DNA of 47,570 bases, taken from the NCBI GenBank assembly GCA_905339215.1, contig CAJPFN010000081.1, positions 1 to 47,570 on the forward strand. Direction: 5' to 3'. The DNA comes from Rhizobiaceae bacterium (GTDB lineage Bacteria; Pseudomonadota; Alphaproteobacteria; Rhizobiales; Rhizobiaceae). The notes beneath the pieces are model-generated. The model was not told the DNA's origin, ran no database searches, and was given only the letters and a program-made list of their open reading frames with translations. Below are positions 26,548-34,971 of the stretch, one piece after another (position 1 is the stretch's first letter; every line of letters begins with the position of its first letter). The position numbers and the translations under genes are program-made.

Positions 26548-26588
26548 GTTTCGTCTATTATTTGCAGGACTTGAAAACGAGATGGGCC

Positions 26589-27050
26589 ATGATGACCTCC
26601 ATGTCAGACCATTTGGACCGTTTTGACCGTGCCATCCTCGCTGCCCTGTCGGCCGACGGACGGCTGTCCATGGCCGAACTCGCGACGAAGGTCGGCCTGA
26701 CCAAGACGCCGGTGCAGGCGCGGGTGAAGCGGCTCGAGGCCGAGGGCTTCATCCGCGGCTATTCCGCCCTCGTCGACCGCGAGCGCATGGGCGAAGGCCA
26801 CGTCGCCTTCGTCCAGGTGAAGCTCTCCGACACGCGCTCCGCGGCCCTCGACGCCTTCAACCGCGCCGTCCAGGCGGTGCCGGCCATCGAGCAGTGCCAC
26901 ATGATGGCGGCGAGCTTCGACTATCTGCTTAAGGTGCGCACGAAGGACATCGCCTCCTACCGCAAGGTACTCGGCGAGAAGATCTCGGCGCTCCCCCATG
27001 TGGCGCAGACCTCGACCTTCGTCGCCATGGAGACGGTGAAGGACCGCTGA
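26589..27050 (+). CDS. putR: Lrp/AsnC-family proline regulator PutR
   Basis: A protein of about 153 residues with an Lrp-type helix-turn-helix (DRFDRAILAALSADGRLSMA; KVGLTKTPVQARVKRLEAEG) and a RAM ligand domain (HVAFVQVKLSDTR; QCHMMAASFDYLLKVRTKDI). The divergent position next to putA identifies it as the activator PutR known in Agrobacterium and Rhodobacter, which turns on putA when proline binds. The ATGs at 26589, 26592 and 26601 are all possible starts; none has a strong ribosome site. It converges with the MarR-like gene, three bases apart. Confidence 0.9.
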   Translation: MMTSMSDHLDRFDRAILAALSADGRLSMAELATKVGLTKTPVQARVKRLEAEGFIRGYSALVDRERMGEGHVAFVQVKLSDTRSAALDAFNRAVQAVPAIEQCHMMAASFDYLLKVRTKDIASYRKVLGEKISALPHVAQTSTFVAMETVKDR

Positions 27051-27053
27051 GCT

Positions 27054-27485
27054 TCAGCGTTCCAGCGCCGCGCATATCTCACGCAGCACCTTGAGCGCCA
27101 CGGCATAGTCATCCGGCGATATGTTGGTCATGATGCGCCGGCGAAGCGCCTTCTGGTCCGCGTCCATTGCCGCGTGGCGCGCCATGCCGTTCCCAGTCAA
27201 GCACAGCACGGCATGCTCGACGGACACCATCCCCGCACGCTCCAGCATCTCGAGCCGGTCGTCGAAATCAGCGACAGTCATTATCGGCGCGAACTCCTCG
27301 CGCAGCGACGAAATCGGTACTCCGTCCCCGGATTGCCAGACGGCATTGAGCAACTGCCAGCCCGGCCGATTGATACCCGCTCGGGCGTGCAACGCGTCGA
27401 TGGCGCCGTCAAGCGCCCGGTCCGCGGCCTTGATCCAATATCCGATTGGCCGGCGATCAGCCGGCATCTGCACAGAGGTCTGCAT
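27054..27485 (-). CDS. MarR-like winged-helix protein
   Basis: A 143-residue protein with helical N-terminus (RRPIGYWIKAADRALDGAID), then INRPGWQLLNAVWQSGDG and EMLERAGMVSV, resembling the winged-helix core and wing of MarR-type regulators. DNA-binding residues are not obviously conserved, so a regulatory role is probable rather than proved. The ATG at 27483-27485 has GGAG seven bases upstream; longer frames lack family character. It stands alone: the 213 bases upstream (27486-27698) hold no gene I can support. Confidence 0.65.
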   Translation of the reverse strand: MQTSVQMPADRRPIGYWIKAADRALDGAIDALHARAGINRPGWQLLNAVWQSGDGVPISSLREEFAPIMTVADFDDRLEMLERAGMVSVEHAVLCLTGNGMARHAAMDADQKALRRRIMTNISPDDYAVALKVLREICAALER

Positions 27486-27698
27486 GACACACTCCATCAT
27501 CTTCGCCGCAGCGAATTGCAGCCCGCGGGCCGCGATGTCGTGGGTCCTTGCCGGCGCGGCACCCAACCGTCCGGCCGAACAGAGCCTCCCGTGGGAGGGG
27601 TCGGGCTTACCGGAACACGTTGCTCAACCGACCATGCCTTTTTCGACGTGCGTCAGAGTAGCACCAGCGATGGTGCAGATCAAAGGTTGGGTTCTAAC

Positions 27699-28895
27699 CT
27701 ACTCCACGAGCGTGCCGAGGAAGGCGATCAGCGCCGCGCGCTCCTTCTCCGACATCTTCAGCGGCTTCAACTCCGAATGGCCGGAAACGCTCGCCGGCGC
27801 CCGAATGTAGTGGTCGACGACGTCTTCGATCGTGGCGATCTGGCCGGAATGCATGTAGGGCGGCCGGGCGGCGGCGCCGCGTAGCGACGGCGTCTTGAAG
27901 GCGCGCTCCAGTTCCTCGCCTTCCTTGACCATGAAGCGCAGTTCGCCGCAGGCCTCGTCGCTGCCGTCGCGGTGGATGCCCAGGCAGTTGAACGGATCGT
28001 CGAGCACCTTCTTCGCGCCGGCCGCGCGGCCGGTGTCGTCGGGCAGGCCGTCGACGGGCGGCACGCCTGTATTGTGGAAATGGTCGTCGGTGAAGCGCGG
28101 CCCGTTGTGGCAGGTGACGCAGTTGGCGCGGCCGATGAACAGGCGCAGGCCGTAGACCTCCTGCTCGCTCAACGCCGCTTCGCCCTGAGGCGTCTTCCCG
28201 GCGGCAACCGCGTCGGCGAAGCGGTCGAAGCGCGTCGGCTGGTGCACGATCGTGCGCTCGAAGGCGGCGATGGCCTTGCCGAGGTTGGCAAAGACCGTGT
28301 CGATCTCGCGCTTCTTGGCGTCCGGCATCGCCTGCCAGGCCGCCTTCTCCGCGTCCGAGCCGAGCGGCGAGGCCGCGGCCGGCACTGCCGCCAGGTCGGG
28401 CAGCGGGCCGAAGATCCGCTCGTAGCGGTCGCCGAAGGCGTTCGCGACGAAGTGGGCGTAGGCGGCGCGCGTCCCGCCGTGCTCGCGCGCGTCCTCCAGC
28501 GGCCCGAGCGCCTGCGCCCACAGGCTGTCCTTGCGCCCGTCCCAGAAGAGGAACGGCGCTCGCGCCACGCCGGCCAGCGGCATCGCTCGCCGGTCGGTCG
28601 TCGCCAGACCGACCGAGCGCGGCCGGTCGTCCTGGAACTGGCGGTCGATCAGATGGCAGGTGGCACAGGCCACCGTGCCGTCGCGGCTCAGCCGCTGCTC
28701 GAAGAACAGCGTGGCGCCGAAGGCCGCGGCTGCCGCGTCGTCGGCGACGCGGTTCGTCGTATCCGCGGCAAGCGGCGGCAGCGCCGACAGCGACAGCGAC
28801 GCGATCGTCGCCTTCTCGGCTTCGGTGAATTCCTCCGGCTGGCAGGCGGCGAGGCCGACGAGCGCGAGGAAGACGGCAAGAAGTCGCCTACGCAC
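27699..28895 (-). CDS. Diheme cytochrome c peroxidase/MauG-family lipoprotein
   Basis: A 398-residue exported protein. A lipobox (ALVGLAAC) follows a short Arg-rich hydrophobic leader, so it is probably a lipoprotein in the periplasm. Two heme c motifs are present, CATCH in the N-terminal half and CVTCH in the C-terminal half, with the MauG/CcpA-type context RLSRDGTVACATCHLIDRQF and GRANCVTCHNGPRFTDDHFH. Members reduce hydrogen peroxide or oxidise protein side chains. The start is GTG at 28893-28895 with AGGAG upstream. It is the second gene of a pair with the FixH/YtkA-like gene, nine bases away. Confidence 0.9.
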   Translation of the reverse strand: MRRRLLAVFLALVGLAACQPEEFTEAEKATIASLSLSALPPLAADTTNRVADDAAAAAFGATLFFEQRLSRDGTVACATCHLIDRQFQDDRPRSVGLATTDRRAMPLAGVARAPFLFWDGRKDSLWAQALGPLEDAREHGGTRAAYAHFVANAFGDRYERIFGPLPDLAAVPAAASPLGSDAEKAAWQAMPDAKKREIDTVFANLGKAIAAFERTIVHQPTRFDRFADAVAAGKTPQGEAALSEQEVYGLRLFIGRANCVTCHNGPRFTDDHFHNTGVPPVDGLPDDTGRAAGAKKVLDDPFNCLGIHRDGSDEACGELRFMVKEGEELERAFKTPSLRGAAARPPYMHSGQIATIEDVVDHYIRAPASVSGHSELKPLKMSEKERAALIAFLGTLVE

Positions 28896-28904
28896 GGCCG
28901 TCTC

Positions 28905-29342
28905 CTAGAGCGTCAGGTTGAAGACGACGTTGTCGTTGCCGACCGCGGCCCTGATGTCGAACGTGAACTCCCACCAGCCGCTCATGTTGAAGCGTACGCC
29001 TTCGATCCGGTAGCGGCCCTCGCCGAGATAGGCAGTCGCCTGCGGCTGGGTGGGTAGGCCGTGGCCGTGCTGCGGCATGCCGCCGCCTACCGCAATCGTC
29101 GCGCCTTCCACCGGCGCGCCGTCCGGCGTCTTCACGGTCAGGATCCAGCTGTGCAGCGGCCCCTGCTCAAGCGGCTCCTTTTCCGGCGCGATCGCGACCG
29201 CATAGAGCCCCTTTGCCGAAGCCTTCGAGCGGGCGAGGTCCAGCCCCTCGGGTGGCGTCATCATCATGCGGAATGCGATGAAGGCGGCCGCCGCGACGAT
29301 GGCGATGGCCGCGAGGACGACAAGGATGGTGCGCCTGTTCAT
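28905..29342 (-). CDS. Membrane-anchored FixH/YtkA-like protein
   Basis: A 145-residue protein with one N-terminal transmembrane helix (LVVLAAIAIVAAAAFIAFRM) and a periplasmic immunoglobulin-like domain: GPLHSWILTVKTPDGAPVEG, then GGGMPQHGHGLPTQP and NMSGWWEFTFDI. The MPQHGHG segment is His/Met-rich and could bind copper, as suggested for YtkA-like proteins. It is the first gene of a two-gene operon with the diheme peroxidase-like lipoprotein, so it may assist metal loading or folding of that protein; this is inference. Confidence 0.8.
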   Translation of the reverse strand: MNRRTILVVLAAIAIVAAAAFIAFRMMMTPPEGLDLARSKASAKGLYAVAIAPEKEPLEQGPLHSWILTVKTPDGAPVEGATIAVGGGMPQHGHGLPTQPQATAYLGEGRYRIEGVRFNMSGWWEFTFDIRAAVGNDNVVFNLTL

Positions 29343-29481
29343 TTGTTGCTCTCGGTCCTGCTCATTTCCGTTGATGCGGCCGCTCTAGGCCTTCCCGCGA
29401 CTGGAAGGTCAAGCGCCTTTTTTCGTGGCTTCGCGCCGCTGGCGAGTGTAGAGCCGAAACGGTTTCGACGGGAGGTTCCGA

Positions 29482-30402
29482 ATGCAGGGCAATGGCGTAG
29501 CCGCGGTCGGCGAGTGCATGCTCGAACTCTCGGGACGTCAGGGCGCAGATTGGCGCATGGGCTTTGCCGGCGACACCTTCAACACGCTCTGGGCAATCCG
29601 CGCACTGCTGCCGGACGACGTCGCTGCCGACTACGTCACCGCTTTCGGCGACGATCCCTTTTCGCGCGACCAGATCGCCTTCTTTCGCGACCACGGCATC
29701 GGCATCGCCAGGAGCCCGGTCATTGCCGGCGCGCGGCCGGGCCTCTACGCCATCACGCTCCACGGCGCGGAGCGCTCCTTCACCTACTGGCGCGCCGACG
29801 CCGCGGCCAGGCGGCTGGCCGACGATCCCGTCGCGCTTAGGGCGAGCCTGGAAGGCCGCCGGCTGGCCTACTTCTCCGGCATCACGCTGGCGATTCTCGA
29901 GCCGAAGGCCCGCGACAAGTTGCTCGACACGCTGAGGGCGGTGCGCGCCAACGGCACGACGGTCGCCTTCGACCCCAACTACCGGCCGCGCCTGTGGCCG
30001 TCGCCCGAGGCGGCGCGCGCGTCGATCGCCGAGGCGATCGCGGTGGCAGACATCGCCCTGCCCACCTTTCCCGACGAGCAGTCCCTGTTCGGCGACGCCT
30101 CGCCAGGCGCGACCGCCGAGAGGCTGGCGAAGGCCGGCGTCGGCGAGCTCGTCGTAAAGGACGGTGAAGCCCCTGCCCTGGTGATCGCCTCCGGAGAGGG
30201 GACGTCGGTCCCGGCGATCAAGGTCGAGGCTGTCGACACGACGGGCGCCGGCGACAGCTTCAACGGCGCCTATCTCGCGGCGCGACTGTCCGGTGACGAT
30301 CCGGTCGAAGCAACCCGCCGCGCCCACCGCGTCGCCGCGGCGGTCGTCCAGGTGCGCGGGGCGCTGGCGCCGTTCGGGACGCTGAAAGGAGCCTTCGGCT
30401 GA
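29482..30402 (+). CDS. kdgK: 2-keto-3-deoxygluconate-type sugar kinase (PfkB family)
   Basis: A 306-residue PfkB-family kinase. It contains GFAGDTFNTLWAIRALL, VTAFGDDPFSRDQIAFFRDH, AERSFTYWRADAAARRL and the ATP/anion-hole signature DTTGAGDSFNGAY with catalytic D258. The GDTFNT and TYWR elements match KdgK, which phosphorylates KDG to KDPG in the Entner-Doudoroff route. GGGAGG lies six bases before the ATG. It is convergent with the sulfolactate operon (10-base gap), so sharing of a pathway is unproven; sulfofructose kinases also belong to PfkB, but motifs favour KdgK. Confidence 0.83.
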   Translation: MQGNGVAAVGECMLELSGRQGADWRMGFAGDTFNTLWAIRALLPDDVAADYVTAFGDDPFSRDQIAFFRDHGIGIARSPVIAGARPGLYAITLHGAERSFTYWRADAAARRLADDPVALRASLEGRRLAYFSGITLAILEPKARDKLLDTLRAVRANGTTVAFDPNYRPRLWPSPEAARASIAEAIAVADIALPTFPDEQSLFGDASPGATAERLAKAGVGELVVKDGEAPALVIASGEGTSVPAIKVEAVDTTGAGDSFNGAYLAARLSGDDPVEATRRAHRVAAAVVQVRGALAPFGTLKGAFG

Positions 30403-30412
30403 GCGTCCGCGT

Positions 30413-31423
30413 TCAGCGGAACCGGTACTCCGTAACCTGCCGATAAAGCCCACCCGGCCACAGAACGGCCTGCGGAAAGTAAGGCCGGTTCGGCGAATCC
30501 GGCCAGATCTGCGGCTCCAGCGCCAGGCCGGCAAAGGCTCCGTAGGTCCGCCCGCCGAGACCCGGCACGCTGCGCGCCACCTTGTGGCCGGCGTAGAACT
30601 GGATGCCGGGCTCGGTGGTCCACACCTCCATCTCGACGCCCGACGAGGCGCCCTGCAGCCAGGCCGCCATGCGCAGCGGCCCGCGCGCCGCGGCGAGGCA
30701 GAAATTGTGGTCGTAGGCGACCTGCTCGCCCTCGATCTCCATGCGCACCGGCCGCGCCAGGGCGAAGTCGAACGGCGTGCCGTCGACCGGCTGGACGACG
30801 CCGGTCGGGATCAGTTCCTCGTCGACGGGCAGATAGGCGGCCGCCGCCAGCATCAGCCGGTGGTCGAGGATGTCGCCGGCGCCGCCGTCGTCGAGGTTGA
30901 AATAGGAGTGATGCGCGAGGTTGCAGAGCGTCGGCCGGTCGCAGGTCGCGGTCAGTTCGACCGACAGCGTGCCGGGGATTTTCAGCCGGTAGGTGCAGGT
31001 CGCGTCGAGCGCGCCGGGAAAGCCCATGTCGCCATCGGGCGAATGCAGCGTCAGCGTGACGAAGTCGGACCCGTGTAGCGCCACGGTCCAGGGCCGCTTG
31101 CCGAAGCCGCGCGCTCCGCCGTGCAGCATGTGCTTGCCGAGGAAGTTGGTGTCGACCTGGTGGCGCTCGCCTTCGAGGCGGAAGCGGCCGCCGCGGATGC
31201 GGTTGGCGTAGCGGCCGGCGATGGCGCCCATGTAGGGCGAGTGCGCCGGATAGTCCTCGAAGCGGTCGAAGCCGAGCACCAGCGGCGCGTCGTGGCCGGC
31301 GAGCCGCAGGTCCTGGATGACCGCGCCCCAGGTCATCACGGAGGCGGTCAGCCCGCCGCCGCCGATCGTATAGCGGTGGACGGCCTCGCCCTCCGCCGTC
31401 GTGCCGAAGAAGTGGCCGTCCAT
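30413..31423 (-). CDS. Aldose 1-epimerase (mutarotase) family protein
   Basis: A 336-residue beta-sandwich mutarotase that interconverts alpha and beta anomers of a sugar. Landmarks: GRYANRIRGGRF, HMLHGGARGFGKRPW with the conserved His, HHSYFNLDDGG carrying the second active-site His, and PNRPYFPQAVLWPGGLYRQV at the end. It resembles classical GalM in length. It follows the aldehyde dehydrogenase by six bases at the tail of the suy operon, so the natural sugar might be sulfoquinovose; no sequence feature I can see decides between galactose-type and sulfo-sugars. Confidence 0.88.
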   Translation of the reverse strand: MDGHFFGTTAEGEAVHRYTIGGGGLTASVMTWGAVIQDLRLAGHDAPLVLGFDRFEDYPAHSPYMGAIAGRYANRIRGGRFRLEGERHQVDTNFLGKHMLHGGARGFGKRPWTVALHGSDFVTLTLHSPDGDMGFPGALDATCTYRLKIPGTLSVELTATCDRPTLCNLAHHSYFNLDDGGAGDILDHRLMLAAAAYLPVDEELIPTGVVQPVDGTPFDFALARPVRMEIEGEQVAYDHNFCLAAARGPLRMAAWLQGASSGVEMEVWTTEPGIQFYAGHKVARSVPGLGGRTYGAFAGLALEPQIWPDSPNRPYFPQAVLWPGGLYRQVTEYRFR

Positions 31424-31429
31424 CGTCGT

Positions 31430-32887
31430 CTAAAGCCCCAGTCCGCCGATGCAGACGTACTTCGTGTCGAGATAGTCGTCGATGCCCTGGTGGCCGCCCT
31501 CGCGGCCGAGGCCCGATTCCTTGACGCCGCCGAACGGCGCCTCGACGGTCGTGATCAGGCCCTCGTTGACGCCGACCATGCCGTACTTCAGCCCTTCCAT
31601 GACGCGGAACGCCCGTCCGAGATCGCCCGTGTAGAAGTAGCAGGCGAGACCGTATTCGGTATCGTTGGCGAGCCGGATCGCCTCCTCCTCGGTCTCGAAG
31701 CGGAACACCGGGGCGACGGGGCCGAAGATCTCTTCCCGCATGAAGCGCATCGAGGGCGTCGCCTCGGCGATCACGGTTGGCTCGAAGAACGAGCCGCCGA
31801 GCGCGTGGCGTCTGCCGCCGGTAACGACCTTGCCGCCCTGCGCAGTGGCGTCGCCGACCAGTTCCTCGACCTTCTCGACCGCGCGCATGTCGATCAGCGG
31901 TCCCTGCTGCGTGCCTTCTTCGAGACCGGGCCCGACCTTCAGCTTTGCCGTCGCCTCGGCGAGTTTTTCGACGAATTCGTCGTAGATGCCGGCCTGGACG
32001 AAGAAGCGGTTTGTGCACACGCAGGTCTGCCCGGAATTGCGGTATTTGGCGACGATCGCGCCCTCCACCGCACGCCTCACGTCGGCGTCGTCGAAGACGA
32101 GGAACGGCGCGTTGCCGCCGAGTTCCATCGACACCTTCTTCACCGTCGAGGCGGCTTTCTGCAGCAGGATCTTGCCGACTTCGGTGGAGCCGGTGAAGGT
32201 GATCTTCTTCACCAGCGGATTGGCGCAGATCTCGTCGCCGATTTCGCCGGCCGCACCCGTGACGATGTTGATGACGCCTTTCGGGAAACCGGCTTCTTCC
32301 GCGAGAGCGCCCCAGGCGAGCCCCGAATAGGGCGTCTGCGAGGCCGGCTTGACCACGGCCGTGCAGCCCGCGGCCAGCGCCGGACCGATCTTGCGGGCGA
32401 GCATCGACGACGGGAAGTTCCACGGCGTGATCGCCGCGACGACGCCGGTCGGCTCCTTGGTCACGATCACGCGCCGGTCGACCCAGGGCGACGGCACGAC
32501 GTCGCCGTAGGTTCGGCGGCCTTCCTCGGCGAACCACAAGATGTAGGCGGCCGAGATAGCGACCTCGCCCTTGGCTTCGGTCAGCGATTTGCCCTGCTCC
32601 ATGGTGAGCAGTTCGGCCAGCGTCTGCTGGTTGTCCATGATCGCGTCGTGGAGCTTGCGCAGCAGCTTGTGCCGTTCGAGAACGGACGATTTCTTCCACG
32701 TCGCAAACGCCGCGTCGGCGGCCTCGATGGCGCGGCGCGTCTCCGCCCTGCCGGACTTCGGCACCGTTCCGAGCTTCACGCCGGTCGCCGGGTTGACGAC
32801 GTCGATGGTGGCGCCGGAATCGGCCTGCACCCACTCCCCGCCGATCAGGTTCGCCTGGCGCATGTAGGGGCTTGTCTTCTGGAGCAT
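31430..32887 (-). CDS. NAD(P)-dependent aldehyde dehydrogenase, GabD type; candidate sulfolactaldehyde dehydrogenase
   Basis: A 485-residue ALDH-superfamily enzyme. PWNFPSSMLARKIGPALAAG and FTGSTEVGK bind the cofactor; the general base E255 is in MELGGNAPF; the catalytic cysteine is C289 in SGQTCVC, with C291 after it as in succinate-semialdehyde dehydrogenases. GabD-type enzymes in Rhizobium oxidise 3-sulfolactaldehyde to sulfolactate, and this gene lies between comC and the aldose epimerase in the suy operon, so that role is inferred here. Alternatives are succinate- or 2-oxoglutarate-semialdehyde dehydrogenase. The ATG at 32885-32887 follows GGGAGACGAGGAA. Confidence 0.85.
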   Translation of the reverse strand: MLQKTSPYMRQANLIGGEWVQADSGATIDVVNPATGVKLGTVPKSGRAETRRAIEAADAAFATWKKSSVLERHKLLRKLHDAIMDNQQTLAELLTMEQGKSLTEAKGEVAISAAYILWFAEEGRRTYGDVVPSPWVDRRVIVTKEPTGVVAAITPWNFPSSMLARKIGPALAAGCTAVVKPASQTPYSGLAWGALAEEAGFPKGVINIVTGAAGEIGDEICANPLVKKITFTGSTEVGKILLQKAASTVKKVSMELGGNAPFLVFDDADVRRAVEGAIVAKYRNSGQTCVCTNRFFVQAGIYDEFVEKLAEATAKLKVGPGLEEGTQQGPLIDMRAVEKVEELVGDATAQGGKVVTGGRRHALGGSFFEPTVIAEATPSMRFMREEIFGPVAPVFRFETEEEAIRLANDTEYGLACYFYTGDLGRAFRVMEGLKYGMVGVNEGLITTVEAPFGGVKESGLGREGGHQGIDDYLDTKYVCIGGLGL

Positions 32888-32907
32888 TTCCTCGTCTCCC
32901 GCCGGCG

Positions 32908-33915
32908 TCAGTCGGCGCCGATCTTCTGGATTTCGTCGATCAGGGCACGATCGGCGGGGATGCCGTCCCGCCGCAGCCGTTCGCGGATCTCCTGGCGCCG
33001 TCTGCCGGGCACCCGCGCGCCGCCGCTCCCGGAAATGGCCTCGGCCATTTCGGTGAACCGGGCCACTGCTCTTACCCCACCGAACGCCTGCGGATCAATT
33101 GCGATCATCAGTTGCCCGGTGCCCGGCGGGGGTCCCTTGGCGTCGAAAAACGAGCTCTGCTCGTAGGCGAAGTTGGCGCCGGTGAGCCCTGCCGCGAGCA
33201 GTTCCACCATCAGCGCCAGTGCCGTGCCCTTGGCGTCGCCGAGCGGCGCCATGGTGCCGGCGAGCGCGGCCTTGGCGACGGTCGTCGGGCGGCCTTCCGT
33301 GTCGAAGGCCCAGCCCTCCGGAATCCTCTCGCCCTTCTGGCCGGCGGCCATGATCTTGCCGCGCGCCACCTTCGACAGCGACACGTCGACGACGATCGGC
33401 TCGCCGCCGTCCACGGGCGCGGCGAACGCGACCGGATCGGTGCCGTAGAGCGGACGCCGTCCGCCCCACGGCGCCATCGCCGCCGGTGCGTTGGCGAAGA
33501 AAAGAGCCACCAGTCCCCTCTGCGCCAGCGCCTCGACGGCGAGGCCGGCCACGCCGGCATGGTGCGAGCGGAAGATGCCGGCGGCGGCGATGCCCTGCGC
33601 CGGTGCGATCGCTGCAAGCTCCTCGACGGCGAGGTCGAGCGCCGGATAGGCGAAGCCGTGGCAGGCGTCGATGTGCACCGCGCCCGGTCGCGTCCGCTGC
33701 GCCGTCGGCACGGCATGGCCATCGACCTTGCCCGCGCGGGCTTGGGCTGCGTAAGCCGGGACCCGGCGCAGGCCGTGGCCGCCCTGCCCGGCGAGTTCGG
33801 CGCCCACCAGCGCGCGGGCGACGGAGACCGCATTCGGGGCCGACGTCGCCGACGCGGTGAGGGCTGCCTCGACCAGCGCGTGGGCCTCGTCGACGGAAAC
33901 CAGGACTTCGCCCAT
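32908..33915 (-). CDS. comC: Ldh-family 2-hydroxyacid dehydrogenase; probable (R)-sulfolactate dehydrogenase ComC
   Basis: A 335-residue enzyme of the malate/L-lactate/ureidoglycolate dehydrogenase (LDH2/MDH2) family: GAELAGQGGHGLRRVPAYA, VHIDACHGFAYPALD, GIFRSHHAGVAGLAVEALA with the catalytic His, and APWGGRRPLYGTDPVAFAAP. ComC reduces sulfopyruvate to (R)-sulfolactate with NAD(P)H. It follows slcC with stop and start sharing one base (TGATG), and SlcC plus ComC together racemise sulfolactate, feeding SuyAB. The context makes ComC more likely than a generic lactate or malate dehydrogenase. Confidence 0.82.
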   Translation of the reverse strand: MGEVLVSVDEAHALVEAALTASATSAPNAVSVARALVGAELAGQGGHGLRRVPAYAAQARAGKVDGHAVPTAQRTRPGAVHIDACHGFAYPALDLAVEELAAIAPAQGIAAAGIFRSHHAGVAGLAVEALAQRGLVALFFANAPAAMAPWGGRRPLYGTDPVAFAAPVDGGEPIVVDVSLSKVARGKIMAAGQKGERIPEGWAFDTEGRPTTVAKAALAGTMAPLGDAKGTALALMVELLAAGLTGANFAYEQSSFFDAKGPPPGTGQLMIAIDPQAFGGVRAVARFTEMAEAISGSGGARVPGRRRQEIRERLRRDGIPADRALIDEIQKIGAD

Positions 33916-34844
33916 CACGACCGCTCGAGATGCGCGTTGACCAGGTCGGCGACCAGTTCGGAGACGCGCTCGTTGGATTCTTCCGTAATCCCGGCGATGT
34001 GCGGCGTGAGCACCAGGTTCGCGATGCCGGCGAAGATCGTCCCCGCTTCCGCGGTCAGCGGCTCGGTCTCGAAGACGTCGAGCGCGGCCCCGCCGATCCG
34101 CCCGCCGCGCAGCGCCTCGGCCAGCGCCGCCTCGTCGACGACGCCGCCACGCGCCGCGTTGACCAGGATCGCGTTCGTTTTCATCGACGCCAGTTGGCGG
34201 GCGCCGATCATGTGTCGCGTCGCGTCCGTCAGCGGCACGTGCAGGCTGACCACGTCGGCGATCTCGAGCAGCCCGTCGAGCGAGACGTTGCGCGCCAGCC
34301 GCCAGGCCGGGTCGCTGGCGAGGAGGTGCGGGTCGTGCGCCGCCACCTGCATGCCGAGCGCCTGCGCCCGCCACGCCACCTCGCGGGCGATGGCGCCGAA
34401 GCCGACCAGTCCCATCGTGCGGCCGGCGAGCTCGCGCCCGATCAGGCGCTGGCGCGGCCACAGGCCCGCGGCGACGTCGGCGGTCGAGAACCACGCCCCG
34501 CGCAGGAGCAGCAGCGCCGCGGTGATGACGTATTCGGCGACGGACAGGTCATTGGCTCCGGTCGCCGGGTAGACGGCGATGCCGCGGCCGCGGCAGGCCT
34601 CGACGTCGATATTGTCGAGGCCGACGCCAAGCCGGCCGACGCAGGCGAGCCGTGCCGCGCCGTCGAGGAGCGCTCCGCGCACCTGGGTGCGGTTGCGCAC
34701 GATGAGCACCCTCGCCTCGCGTAGTGCGCCGGCGAGGTCGGCCGGCCTGTCGACGAGGGCCGGATCGTAGAGCGTGTCGTGGCGCCGGGCGAGACGGGCC
34801 ACCGCCGCCTCGCTCATGAACTCGCTGATCACGATGTCGGGCAT
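33915..34844 (-). CDS. slcC: D-2-hydroxyacid dehydrogenase; probable (S)-sulfolactate dehydrogenase SlcC
   Basis: A 309-residue NAD-dependent dehydrogenase beginning MPDIVISEFMSEAAV, a start shared with characterised SlcC as I remember it. It has the cofactor motif GLVGFGAIAREVAWRA, the catalytic Arg in LVNAARGGVVDE, the Glu in DVFETEP and the His in LTPHIAGITEES. SlcC oxidises (S)-sulfolactate to sulfopyruvate. The ATG at 34842-34844 follows a G-rich stretch; the longer frame upstream lacks similarity. It is coupled to comC and lies 127 bases after suyB, a gap in which I see no gene. Phosphoglycerate dehydrogenase is the main alternative. Confidence 0.83.
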   Translation of the reverse strand: MPDIVISEFMSEAAVARLARRHDTLYDPALVDRPADLAGALREARVLIVRNRTQVRGALLDGAARLACVGRLGVGLDNIDVEACRGRGIAVYPATGANDLSVAEYVITAALLLLRGAWFSTADVAAGLWPRQRLIGRELAGRTMGLVGFGAIAREVAWRAQALGMQVAAHDPHLLASDPAWRLARNVSLDGLLEIADVVSLHVPLTDATRHMIGARQLASMKTNAILVNAARGGVVDEAALAEALRGGRIGGAALDVFETEPLTAEAGTIFAGIANLVLTPHIAGITEESNERVSELVADLVNAHLERS

Positions 34845-34971
34845 GGCACCCCCGTTCGGGCTGTTGGCGGCTCCGGCTGGCGTTATTCGCCGGCGCACGC
34901 CCTTTATGTAGGGTGTCGGGAAACGGATGGAACGCGGATGACGCGGGTTTAACCGGCGCAAGCGCGTCCCT

